Assembly (NCBI GenBank): GCA_018881555.1
Contig: JACAXG010000065.1
Coordinates: forward strand, 1,315,105 to 1,379,104
From: Amblyornis subalaris
Taxonomy: Eukaryota; Chordata; Aves; Passeriformes; Ptilonorhynchidae
Length of the DNA stretch: 64,000 nt
Direction: 5' to 3'
Shown: positions 53,011 to 64,000 of the stretch, piece after piece
How positions within the stretch are numbered: position 1 is the first letter of the stretch
Layout of the letters: each line of letters begins with the position of its first letter
Notes under the pieces: model-generated
Databases searched by the model: none
What the model saw: the letters and a program-made list of their open reading frames with translations, nothing else
Told to the model about the DNA's origin: nothing
Position numbers and translations under genes: made by a program

Positions 53011-53189
53011 CCCGTTCATCTTCTAATCCCAGCTGTGGCCACCTCTGTCCTAAAACCATTGAACTTTCTGTGTCATTCTTGCTTCAGAATTAACTCAGGA
53101 TCAGTCTTTTGACAAAGTATAGAGAATAAAAATGATCTTTGGTTTTGGACGTCATTGGCAGTACATCTTTAGAAAAGCATTTTAACCAA

Positions 53190-53450
53190 AAGTTTCATCA
53201 TAGACTGTTCTTCCTATTTCTCCTAGTCTGCCACACTTTCACAGTAGGAGTGCGATCTCCCTGAAAAGTTAAACTGCTTCCCAGAGTGGATTTTGAAACA
53301 ATTTCAGCAATAGGTTTCAGGCAATCTCCGGTCTTGAGCACTTTGGACTGTGGGACCTTACGCTGCTGACTCAAAGCAAACCACCAACCTGCAGCACATT
53401 CTTCAGAAAGTCCCCAAGATAGAAAACTGCTACATCTCTGAATCATTCTT
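53190..53450. other. balanced-composition block, both strands partly open
   Basis: The minus strand is open for 82 codons, containing LSQQRKVPQSKVLKTGDCLK and STLGSSLTFQGDRTPTVKVW. It has CpGs and lies just beyond the putative element at 52.65-53.0 kb. It could be an extension of that element or a small exon. No splice sites convinced me. Confidence 0.2.
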
Positions 53451-54529
53451 CACTGGCTCAGAAGGTGGCAGTATTACTACATGAAAGAAATTTGCCGTCT
53501 TCTAGTATTCCATATCCACATTGCTGAAATAAACATGTTTAATTCCCAAAGAAGCATATATTTTATCCTGTGGCATAATTTACTTATAACATTAAAACTC
53601 AAACATGGAGCAATTTGTAGCAATAACTATGATTATGCTGTTAGTGGCCCAAATGTCACTGTCTAGATTAGGCTAAATGATACCTAGCACCAAAGAGCTT
53701 CTGTGATTTATTTTTTATTATCACTGGTAGAACTCGCATGCTTAAAAGGTTCCCCATTCAAATTATTCAGTCTTCTTGATGACTGAGGTAATCATAGAAA
53801 ATCTTATAAAAAATTATAAAAGTCTTAAATCATAGCCATGCTTAAAACATATAAATGTGTTGGGCAGGCAGATATGTTACTACAGATTTAAAAACAAAAC
53901 TTCACAATAAAAACACAATGCATACTGAAGAAGGAGAATTAAAATCTATACATTTTTGACAATCTGCAAGACTGAAAATTAGAAGAGTTTAGAATCGGGA
54001 AAAAATGAATTGCTTTATGAAATAAAATGCATGTTCTAAAAACATTCTCAGAAATATTAATAAATATATTNATGAAACTGTGTCACGGAAAAGGAGTGAA
54101 CATTAAGATTTTAAAACAGCTTTTGCTTTAATTTGCTTTACGTTAACATCTCAACTAATAGGATCCTTTTCCTACCTATTTATATAGTCAGAACATTTCA
54201 ATCTACAGGAACTCTGTCAATATTATGGATAATATTTCTTCTATACTATTACTTCAAATAAAAATGGAACTTTTATTTATGAAAAATGTAGTGTAATCTA
54301 TATGTTCTAGTTGAATAAACTTTTCAGAAAGAATAAACAAACACTCGGTAACCAAAATACAGGCCAGTTTTATTTTGCATTTACAGTCTCTGCTTTAATG
54401 GAATCTTGCATAATTGGCCTGATGCTATACTGAGTCTTCATACATGCCTAATAAGTACATAGCACAGATCCACATTAAAGTATTACTAAGAAGAGACAGG
54501 AAGATCTTTAGCTTTATACTTCATTCCCA

Positions 54530-54915
54530 GTGAGACCCGAACCCTCAGAGGTAAACGACTATGTGAGCATCATTTCAGCAAAAGGCACCGGGCACACCCT
54601 GTGCATGCTGTGGCTTGTTGACATGAACCAGGGCAGGCAGACACCAATAATACATGAAGTGCGGTTCAGAGGCAATTAGGATCAGTTGTCAAGGCCAGGC
54701 CATTAATGAAAGAACATGTCAGAGGAGCTGGAGACTTCAATGGTTGAGGGCAAGAAGGCGATTTAGTGTGACAGATCGAGTCCTTCCAATGTCCTCAGTG
54801 GTACATGCTAATACCAGCCTTAACAACCTTTTGTGGCAGTGTATAATGCGACTAACATGGACTTTGATTCAGCAAAATGACTGCTGCCACTGTTAGTCTG
54901 TCTCATTCCAACAAC
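54530..54915. promoter_or_regulatory. likely conserved non-coding element
   Basis: A roughly 380 bp block with high complexity and no repeat similarity. It holds GAGGCAATTAGGATCAGTTG, GGCCATTAATGAAAGAACATG and GTGTATAATGCGACTAACATGG. Homeodomain-like TAATTA/ATTA cores and surviving CpGs stand out against AT-rich flanks. An 80-codon plus-strand frame exists but lacks any recognisable domain. Confidence 0.38.
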
Positions 54916-56009
54916 AGTAAAAGCACTGCTACAAATAATTACCCACTTCCTTCTCCCCCCTTGTCCATTTAATGCAGCAGTCCTTTATGCATGCCATACT
55001 GTTTCTCACTAGAAGGTCACAATGTTTATCATGCTGCTTTCTTTCTTTCTGTCATGCCCTTTCTATTTGTTAATATAATCTGAAATTATCCTGTAAAACA
55101 GTTTTGTTCAAGGAAAAGGAAATTAACTACAAATGCAACATTACCTCATGTGACTAATAACAAATACAAAAAGAGCAAACCAAATTGGTCTAAAGGATTC
55201 ACTAACTACTCTGTCAGTTATGCAAGTAATATGCTGCAACATGAGATAAATATTAACATCATCTACTGGATGAAATATATATGGCAACTTTAAAGACCAT
55301 GAAAATAAAATCCTGAAGCTTTATACATAATTTGGCATTTGGTTGTTTTTCCTGTTGTTACTGTCAGCACTACTAATATCTATAAAAACCTACAGACCCT
55401 AAATTCCTAACACTCAATTACAGGAGGAAAGGAAGCATAAATTTAGAAAAAAGAACCTGAAACAGAAAGTGTATTGTAGGCACAGTACTGAAGTCAGGGA
55501 CATCTTCACTGAAACAAGAGAATGTTGTGTTTTCTTTGTAGAAGACGTGATCTGTTTCACAAACAAGAATTTTCAAATAAGTTAAGACTTCACAAACTAT
55601 TTTCTTAACTACATTACCTAATTTCTTAAAGCATGGTTCTGGTATTCAGTACCTCTTTCATAACCAGGTTCCTTCTAAGGCTTAAACATTCTGTCCACAT
55701 GAGAATATGCTATACCATACATTTAGGTGTGAGAAACTTGTGACTTCAGAAATGGCAGGATTAAAAAAAAAAAGGTTAGTCATATTCACCAGAATTCCCC
55801 AAATATTTCAAGGGGGAATTCACGGATTTGTCAAAGTAAACACTGTCCTATCAATGATAAAAATTACTTCTTGAGCCCTATTTTATTCACTTTACATNAG
55901 ATGATGTGGTTCTCCCCTATCACTTCTGTCATTTGGCTATGCCTGAACTGACCTTTCTAGAGGCAATACTTATCTGTGAGTGACAGGAGAAACTATCTCC
56001 AGCAGGATG

Positions 56010-56310
56010 AATTTCCTTCTCTCTCTTTATTTCTCTACACTTTGCCTGCTTTCTGTCTGACTCACTTTAGTTTCTCCCTTTTCTGTCTCCATTTCTTTTT
56101 TTGTTTATGATTCTACAGCTAATCTCTTCTTAACCAACCTTTGCCAAAATTCCCTTTTCAACCCATAGTTTTAACCTTTTCAGTACCTACTTTATTTGAT
56201 ATATTTTACAGTTTTTTTCTTTGCAACCTTCTCTCTCTTAATTTTATTCTTTCCTCTTTTCCTTTTAATTCTTTCCTTCACTTTTACACCTTTGCCAGCT
56301 CTTCTTCCAA
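56010..56310 (+). repeat. 300 bp pyrimidine-rich tract
   Basis: The plus strand is strongly biased to C and T, with repeated TCTCTCTTT, TTTCCTCTTTTCC and CTTCCTTCAC-like words, and no fixed repeat unit. On the minus strand it is a polypurine tract. Confidence 0.75.
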
Positions 56311-57600
56311 CTAAAGTTAAGAGAAAAATCCCACTGACCACAATATGAGCATGGTCTAATGCAAGTATTTAGCCCTGGATATACTACCACCATCAGTGTA
56401 TCCAACACAAGTAGCAATTGTTGGCTTTTACATGATTAGTATTACTGGTACTTCTTTGGAAATACTTTGCTGGAGTAATGTATAAAGGATAGGACTGCAC
56501 TGTACTACAATTACAGGTCCATGGTGCATTACAAGGAACACAAAGTAGAAATATAATGGAGACAGCAATGATCTCACAGATTTTATCTACATCTATTGAA
56601 TATTTTGGATTTTAGCAAGCATGCACAAATGAAAGTTATATACAACTCTTGGCACATATACTAGGAATTAACAATAAATTCAAAGTTATATATGTGGCTA
56701 ACCCAGTTCATCCTTAAGATTTGGATTCAGATTGGCATTAAAATTCTACTGTAACAATTGTGATGTCTCTACCGATATGCCAGTGATTATTCCACCCTTC
56801 TTTAGCAGGAGATTTGATATTTAAAAAAAAAAAAGGTGGAGAGTATTATCAGAGCAGCATTTTTTAAAAAATCATTACACCATATTGCAATATTTCATAA
56901 AGTAGAATCAAGAGATCAGCAGAGGCACATTTAAAGAATATTCTAATTGTTCTGTGCCTTTGTGTACTTCTTTTGTGTTCATGCAACTATCATGACCTTC
57001 TACCAAAATTATTTGTAAACAATTGCTTCAAGATTATTATTCTCTTTTGTAAATATTTATAAAATATTTCCTGCACAATAAAACAATGTTTTTCATTTAG
57101 TATCTCAGATTTTAATGATATTTTACTGGATGGCTTGGAAGTAATTATCATAAACATAGGAATGACAGACACAAATATTTAATATCAAAAAATTCTGAAT
57201 ATGGACTTGTTTAGATGCACTATGCAAGACATCCTTTTGAGGAATTATAAAAAATCTTTTCAGATAAATGTATTAGGCTTTAACATAAGTATATAGGAAC
57301 ATTCTTAAAGCAAATTGAAGAACAGAACACAAATAAAACTACAATATATACATATTAGAAACTGCAATATTTAATCATCAAGATGTTTCTCTAAACAGGA
57401 AGTATTTTCAATACCCATTCATATATGTACACAAACTTCTCTTCTCTTTGCTACTAATTCATTTCAAATGTCTGGGAAAATCAAAAGGCATTCCAATGTA
57501 ACAGATACCTTATAATACCAAGCTTTTGATTTAAAGGAAAATAGCTTGCTTCTAACATAAGAACTCCCTCTCAAATTACTCAAGTGAGGGAATCAAATGG

Positions 57601-57641
57601 GAAGGAAGGACGGATGGAGAGAAAGAAGGAAGGAAGGAAGG
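57601..57641 (+). repeat. (GGAA)n-type microsatellite
   Basis: Imperfect GGAA/GAAA tetranucleotide array, with four or five clean consecutive GGAA units at its right end. Confidence 0.9.
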
Positions 57642-60600
57642 ACATACAGCATAGCAGTACAAAAAACACCCAAACCTTTCTTACCAAATATAAGTGCAAA
57701 GAATCACAGCAAAACAAATATTAAAAAAAAATCAAAAATAAAATAACTTCGCTGCCTAATACACACAAGTCATACTTTTCATCTCAGGACCACAGAACAA
57801 CTCACAAACAGCTTCTAGGATATTTAGGGGAAAATTAATTCAACACTGATATACAGCTCTAATTGTAAAGAGAAGAAACAGGTCACTAACACTGTATAAT
57901 AAAAAAATAATCTCATGTAGAATAATATGTTACAAATATGTAACTTTCTCTAAAAATATATCTAAGTATACAACACAAACTTGATCAGAACTTTGGAGCT
58001 AAAGCTCTTATTTGTAACCCTGTCTGGATTGTAACTACAAAATATAAAAACCTCAACATTAGTTCAGCGTGTTTACTGAATAGAAGTGTTTCAAGAACCA
58101 ATGCATAACAATATATCATATACAACATTATTTCATGAATTAACATGCCAGCATCTGTATGAGTAAGGCACCACAGAATATAAGTACAATTATAATTTGG
58201 AGGTACAATAGAAGATAAATAACCAGAAATTAATTTCAAACAAGTAATAACAAAGGAGGAAAAACATGTAAACCTTTGAAAACACTTTGGTTGGCCTGGA
58301 AAACAAACAAAAAAAGAAAGAGATGTCAAAGTTGTTTTGTGGTGCAGAGATATGAAATCCTGGACTCTTTAAACCTAAGACAAGTGTGAATCTGGGCCTA
58401 GGTATGCATGTAAGTTTGGCTTTTCCATTTTAAGCTGCTCTAAAATGCAACAGTCAGGTTGACTAAGATTTTTCCTTGTTTTGAAAATGTTGTCCTGTCT
58501 CATTACAAAGAGCTATTAAGAGAATGTTCTCAAACAGAATTCTCTCACAGGATTTCTAGGTTGGCTTTTTTTGTCAGGTTGAGAGAGTTTGTGGTGAGAA
58601 ACAGTACAATCAAACTCAGGGATAAAATGTGTTCAATCCCTGAAATGTTACCTAGAGTTGAGCTGAAAGCTGTGCCTCTCCAGCAACAGAGAGCATATGA
58701 TAATGCTGGCTTAAAAGAATGATCTTTTGCAAGTCTTTACGGTGGTAAACAGATGCTTAGTCAACAGAAATAGGATGAAAATTATTTGTGGTTCTTTGGA
58801 TTCGAAAAGAAAGGATGGGGAAATGGGAAAGCAGCTAAAAACTACCTTAAAGGGTAGATGATTGCATCAAGACGCATGGGAAAAAAAAAAACCAAAACAC
58901 TCTCAAGACAACCACCCTGTTTGCTTGCACTGCCTGAGGGAGATAGATTCCATGGGGTTTACTTGCACTGAAAAAGTTCAAGAAGGGGAACAGTCTGAAC
59001 AGCGAAGTGCTTCAGTTCCCCAACTCAACTGACTATGGTTTCAGCAAAAATAACAGCTAAAAGCAATGAGGTTTCACATTTAAAATATAAGACAGAACAC
59101 AGACCAAAAACTGGTTGGGGAAAAAAAAAGAAGTTTGACACATTTTTGAGGTTCAATACTATTTCAGTGTGTAATGATATGGAGGGCACCAATTTATCAC
59201 AATCAGTTCAGCTTGAACTTACTTTCAGTACTACAGTAAAAATATAGCTATGCTTATCAGGACATGCTGATGTCTCAGTAGAAGAGAATTTCTCCAGAGA
59301 AGTAAAGGTACAAAAATTACTAACTTGATGTCTTGAAACATCTGGTAAGTTTTGAATATCTTCCCATATAACCATAAAACTGGATTACAGTAGAAAGTAT
59401 CTATTCTGAACAAACAAGTGTATGGACACTGTAGGAAACAAGTGAGGAGAAAAGAAGGGTTGGTCCATGTGAGTGTCCCAGCAGGTACACAGCAACACAA
59501 GGTGTCGTTACAAGTGGAATTTGGGCAAACCTAAGTCAGCAGAAATACCAGCTATACAAAGAACCAGGACATTGTTTCTGTATATGTTAGCAAATGTCTA
59601 GGGATAAATTATATAGGGCATGGCATGGCTCACAAACAGTTAACCTAGTGAAAATTCAAAGAGGAAGAACACTTCAAACCTGTCACAATAATCACATAAC
59701 TGAACCTCTAGAGAAAGAGACAATGTTTCAGTTACTGAGCTCAACCCTCAGGCTCTCATGCATCAAATTCACAAACGAAAACAAACTGGGATGGGGGATG
59801 GAAAGATTTGTGGTGCCAAAATGCCAAGATAATGTAGTGGACTCAAATAAATTTGCCAATAGTGAATATATAATCTTAAAAAGATGTCTGAACTCCAACT
59901 AGGATGATTCCCGTAAAACATAGTGAAGCAGAACATGAAAAAGTATGAATAATGGGCATGTTGATAGGAAAGAACGTGGGTGACTGGTCTGAAAAAATGC
60001 AACAGCTTTTGAAGCTAAATACAAGGTAAGTAGACCTACCAAGGTATCAATTGTACTATTTTTATAAGAACGATGGAAACTATAGAAGAGAGGAGATTTT
60101 AGGAGACGAGGCAAAGGGGGAAAAAGAGAAGATACTGCTTAGGAGAGACACCAAAACAAGTAGGTTATAGCCTCTAAAGCATATAGAAGTTAAGAAAGAT
60201 TATAGTGTCAACAACAGCATGTTTTTAATAGAATGACTTTTTCAAAACTAGAATTAAAAATCTGAGTCCTTATTCTCACCTTCTGAAGATATTTTTGTGA
60301 GTTTCCATTAAGAATCAATACTGAGAGATTACAGAATGATTGTTTTATTAGAAATGTTTACCTGGGTAATTTTTTGGTTTTTAAAGACTTCCTGTACCAT
60401 TCAATCTGGAGCATACTGGTNGCTCAGTTTCACTTGCAAAGTTACCATAAAAACATTTGCAATATATTACAATCTTGGAAGCGCTGGTATAGAATACAAA
60501 GACGTTTAATAGGTCTGATGTAGGGATTATTTACTCTAGAGAGGTCTTGGAAAGTTTTTCATTTCATGCTGAGGCACACTCTTGATCTATTAAGTGTATT

Positions 60601-61379
60601 TGGTGTTGCACACCATTTGCTTCTACTGACAAGCTCAGCAAGGCTAGAGGGCTGTTTGAACACCAGAGTGGATGGTTCTGAAAAGATTTTTCCAGAAAGA
60701 TTTTTTTATTTCAAAGTAGGATCTTTTTTCTCTTATAGGCTATAACTGCATAATGATGTTCTAAAAGTTCCATGGATGGATGGTTACAACAAATGATTTA
60801 CTTCCTAATATTGTATTTGGGTGGCTCTTTTCACAGGAGAGGTTCTACAGATTAAAAACTCCTTTTAGATGACTGAGATGAGCATGCCATGTGTTCTGCT
60901 CAGAACAAATGTCTTATTTAAGGGTCTGATTGTATATTGCATCTTTTAACAGTTTGGTAAAGATTTTAATTTTATGGAAATAGGTGGACTCATGGTTTTT
61001 CTACATATTGCAGTTTTTAGGTAACAATTTTGATACTGCTGATAACATCCAGGAAAGTAATATTTATGTAGAAACATTCCAAAAATGGCCTAGCAAAAAG
61101 TTGATAATTACTAAATTTGTGGTGGAAATCAACAAGGGAGTCTAGGTTTCCAGTCAAGAGAAATTCTGCATGTGTATGTCAGATATGCCTTTATATCATA
61201 GTATAATTATTTAGAAACTCTTTTCCAAGGCAGCCAATTAAAAGGCTGGTTACTTGTGGGGCTATATTCATATTTATTTTTCTATAAAATCTGGTACAGT
61301 TGAGAATAGCGAAAACATAGTAGTTCTAATGGGAAAATTGAGAGATGTATTTCAATTTTTCAAAATTTTGGTCCTTTTC

Positions 61380-61870
61380 TTTCAAAGCTTCAAGCACATC
61401 CCATCATTAGGTGGCATATGGGCATACAGACTAGAGGCACTGCAGAATACTAGGAGGCTGTTCGTCAAGAGCCTCTTTTTGTTATGGAGTCTGTGGAGAA
61501 AGTCTGTTGCTCTCTGTGGAAAATTTGCTGTATGCACAAAACTGGATTGGGGTTTTGACGAGGGTTTCAAGGATGGAGTAGTAGTAGATGGAGCCTAAGA
61601 TAATTGACCTGCCCAGGTTCCCTTGTTTATGGATCTGAGGGAGCTTGTAAATAATCCGAAGTATAAGAAATGAAGTGAAGGAGTTGCAAATCAGACTGAA
61701 TACTTCTGTTTGACCTCCAAAGGAAGTGAACTAATGATCTCTTTGAACCTTCTCTTTGGGAGGTTTCGACATTAGTGTCAGACTCAGTTATACAGTCCTC
61801 ATGGTTTATGATCACAAGTGTGCCTTTTGCTGTTTCTGGCTTAACCACTACTTGGACATTGAATCTCAAG
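61380..61870. other. unidentified block with long open frames on both strands
   Basis: The minus strand is open at 61869-61627, containing FNVQVVVKPETAKGTLVIIN and HEDCITESDTNVETSQREGS. It is open again at 61570-61382, containing QSSFVHTANFPQRATDFLHR. The plus strand is open at 61254-61598. Composition is more balanced than the flanks. It reads like the remains of a coding element (retroelement or pseudogene), but I could not place it in a family. Confidence 0.3.
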
Positions 61871-63113
61871 TACTTCTCTCAGTGACTGTTTTTGATTGTG
61901 GTATTTATTGCTAAGCCAAATCTTTTTCTAAGACTGTCAGTATAACAGTTGAAGATGCAATTTTGTCTATTATAACATTTTTAAACCTATGTTTTTAAGA
62001 TATTGGTCATCTGGCATTTGTCATATGAAACCATAGCACTGGAAATGGCTTAAATTTTTTTTTTTTTAAGAAAGTGATAAAAAAATGCTCTCGTTCTCTT
62101 CCTAACAATGATTATTCCTATGTTTCTTAGGTCAGAAACGCTCATCTCTACCAAGGACACAACTGATTACCTCGTTTAGGCTGCTAAGCTTGTAGAATAA
62201 GACAACCAAAAGAGAATGTGAATAAGACATCCAACGTAGAATAAAACATCTCAAACAAAACTGGGATTAATCATCCCTATGGTTATTTTTTTATACAGTT
62301 GCTTCCCTTCTTTTTCGTTTTGCCTTAAAACAAAGTTTTAAACTGATTTTTTGGCATCAACTCCCCGTAAAGAAATTAGGAAATAAGTAGTCTCATTGGA
62401 GCAGAAGAACAATACAAGACAGTGGATGGACTCCCTTACAACAATGAGATCAGCAAGCAGATAGCAGTGAGGTTTACAGGTTTAAATTATGATGTCCCCG
62501 CTTTGGGACATAATGAAAGAAAAGTGTTGGCTATTTATTGGTTCAAAGTTTATAATAGTATTCAAAATACACTAAGAGCCATAGTTACTGCTACATTGTT
62601 GATGCTCTGTTAAAGATTCTTCATTTGGGTAGAAGCTAACAGAATGAGCATGTCACCAAGGTTAGTGTATCACTAGAATAACCAAACCACTCACATCATA
62701 GGTGGCTGAAGAGATTCATCTGGACTTCAAAACACAATGCTGAATATTTTCTTGTCTTGCAATTGGCGTAATATGACTTTGAAAACTATGTAACCTTTGA
62801 TTACAGAAATAACTGGAGAGCAGGTCTCCCTTTTCACACTGAGCAATGTTCAAAAACACGAAGCATTCCTTTGGACTTGATGGGGGCTAGATGGGAAAAA
62901 AAAAGCTTGTTCACAAAAAAGGATAAATAGGAAAATATACATTTTAATTTAAATAAAATCCTCAGATACTAAGGGACTGTGCCTAGAAAAATCAAAGCAA
63001 TAGTTAGGAGAATTGGAAATATGACTACCAGTACACTCTCAGTCATGCATTGCACATGTTCAGTTGCTTGGAAAGTAGGATATTCACCTCTAAGCAAGGG
63101 AACAAACAATTAC

Positions 63114-63213
63114 CTCGAGTGGGCTGCTCATAGTAATCAAGCAACATATGATTCCTCTTCATTACTAAATCCCAGGCAGATTTTCCATTAATATCAATGT
63201 TACAAGCTTTACA
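63114..63213 (-). other. candidate unassigned exon D, ankyrin-like (minus strand)
   Basis: The open segment reads CKACNIDINGKSAWDLVMKR, then NHMLLDYYEQPTR. It ends in phase 1 at the donor CTCGAG|GTAATT. With the preceding in-frame residues (MYKILIYE) it resembles the second half of an ankyrin repeat: helix, loop with D-I-N-G-K-S-A, then a helix. The acceptor is uncertain (TTTATGAG or TGTATAAG) and lacks a good pyrimidine tract. A single degenerate repeat is weak evidence. Confidence 0.25.
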
Positions 63214-64000
63214 CTCATAAATTAAAATCTTATACATAGAATTTAAGTATATAAGCAGAACTCAATAGGATTCCTCCCACATACAGAAGTAAATTCACAC
63301 ATAACTGCTCATAGACTTAGTACAATAATAACACATTTCTGTAAGACTGCTAAAAGGCAGGCCATCAGCCTTCACATGTGTCATTATTGGGAAAACATTC
63401 ATATTTGCCAATAATTAAGCTGTAATCACAGGCTTAAAGTTCTATTAGCATATTGAAAAATAGTTTGGTTTATCAGTAAACATAAGGTTACTTATGTTGA
63501 GCATAGTCTTGAAAGCTGACAGAAAAAGGTAGAAGCCCAAACCACAAAAGCATTAAGACTTCTTTCTCTTAGGTAAGGAAAAATGCTTTCTGAGGTTATT
63601 TAAAAAAGGTTATTTACTATCAAGCAACCAAAAAATTCCCTCAGATCTACAAAGTAAGCTTTTAAGCTACTCTCATTTGGTGTTAAATTCACAGTTAGAA
63701 TAGAAACTTACCTGGAATTCACAACAGTAAGCACAGCAAATGCATAGCTTTCTAAACCAGACAGTTAGAAGAATGAAATTACTCTATTGTCTTAGAGTCA
63801 AATGCTGGTCTGATGGACAGACCCTAAATCAGATGTAAAGTCACAGTCTAGGACTGAAGAATTTCCAGTGTTTGTATCATTCCTTTGAAAAAAACCCCAC
63901 AGAGTTGCTCCTTTAAATTACACTGGAACAAAAAGACACATTTGCTACCTTATGCAAGAGCTAGAGCACTTTTTTATGATGCAAAAGAATTGAAATATAA

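Larger units (their letters stand above)
48809..64000. other. presumed intron or intergenic DNA with scattered putative elements
   Basis: Apart from the blocks listed separately, only AT-rich sequence with short unsupported ORFs. A minus-strand acceptor-like TTTGTTTGTTTTCCAG near 58294 precedes a 100-codon hydrophobic open frame, but nothing recognisable follows. Confidence 0.45.

Noticed and set aside
57985..58329. 114-codon minus-strand ORF preceded by a strong acceptor-like TTTGTTTGTTTTCCAG
   Set aside because: The translation is hydrophobic, as expected of T-rich random sequence. No donor, partner exon or family could be named.
1..64000. CRISPR arrays, operons, rRNA or functional tRNA genes
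   Set aside because: No regularly spaced repeats, no bacterial gene organisation and no sequence that folds as a tRNA by inspection.

Overview
This is a vertebrate, almost certainly avian, nuclear DNA window. It is AT-rich (my estimate is about 35% GC) and dominated by introns or intergenic DNA. It carries several CR1 LINE fragments with the usual avian 3' ends (ATTCTRTG-type repeats), two ERVL-type LTRs with sequence typical of birds, and one further solo LTR. Isolated single Ns look like unresolved bases in an assembly. There are no prokaryotic genes, operons or CRISPR arrays.

The only protein-coding sequence I can name is on the minus strand. Two exons (24662-24420 and 2879-2474) encode tandem RidA/YjgF-type domains of the kind fused to the C-terminus of long forms of diphthine-ammonia ligase (DPH6/ATPBD4). 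Both exons have good splice sites, both start in phase 0, and they join directly across a 21.5 kb intron. The N-terminal ATP-pyrophosphatase exons were not found and presumably lie beyond the right edge. The C-terminus lies to the left; a weak candidate for a further exon is at 457-396.

Region by region: 1-2,473 is downstream intron with two abutting CR1 pieces. 2,474-2,879 is the second RidA exon. 2,880-24,419 is one large intron with an ancient CR1/L3-like relic (6.2-6.9 kb), a CR1 (13.2-13.6 kb) and two same-sense ERVL LTRs (13.7-14.0 and 15.5-15.9 kb). 24,420-24,662 is the first RidA exon. 24,663-64,000 is presumed upstream intron with a CR1 reverse-transcriptase relic (31.4-31.7 kb), a GC-rich solo LTR (44.0-44.6 kb), a CR1 (48.2-48.8 kb), simple repeats, and several blocks that look like conserved regulatory elements.

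The most intriguing unexplained signal is a set of minus-strand open segments at 63.2, 37.4, 33.6 and 30.4 kb. They are bounded by splice-like sites in consecutively compatible phases. I cannot assign them to a family; they may be an unrecognised gene or coincidence. No search or alignment was run; element boundaries are judged by eye.
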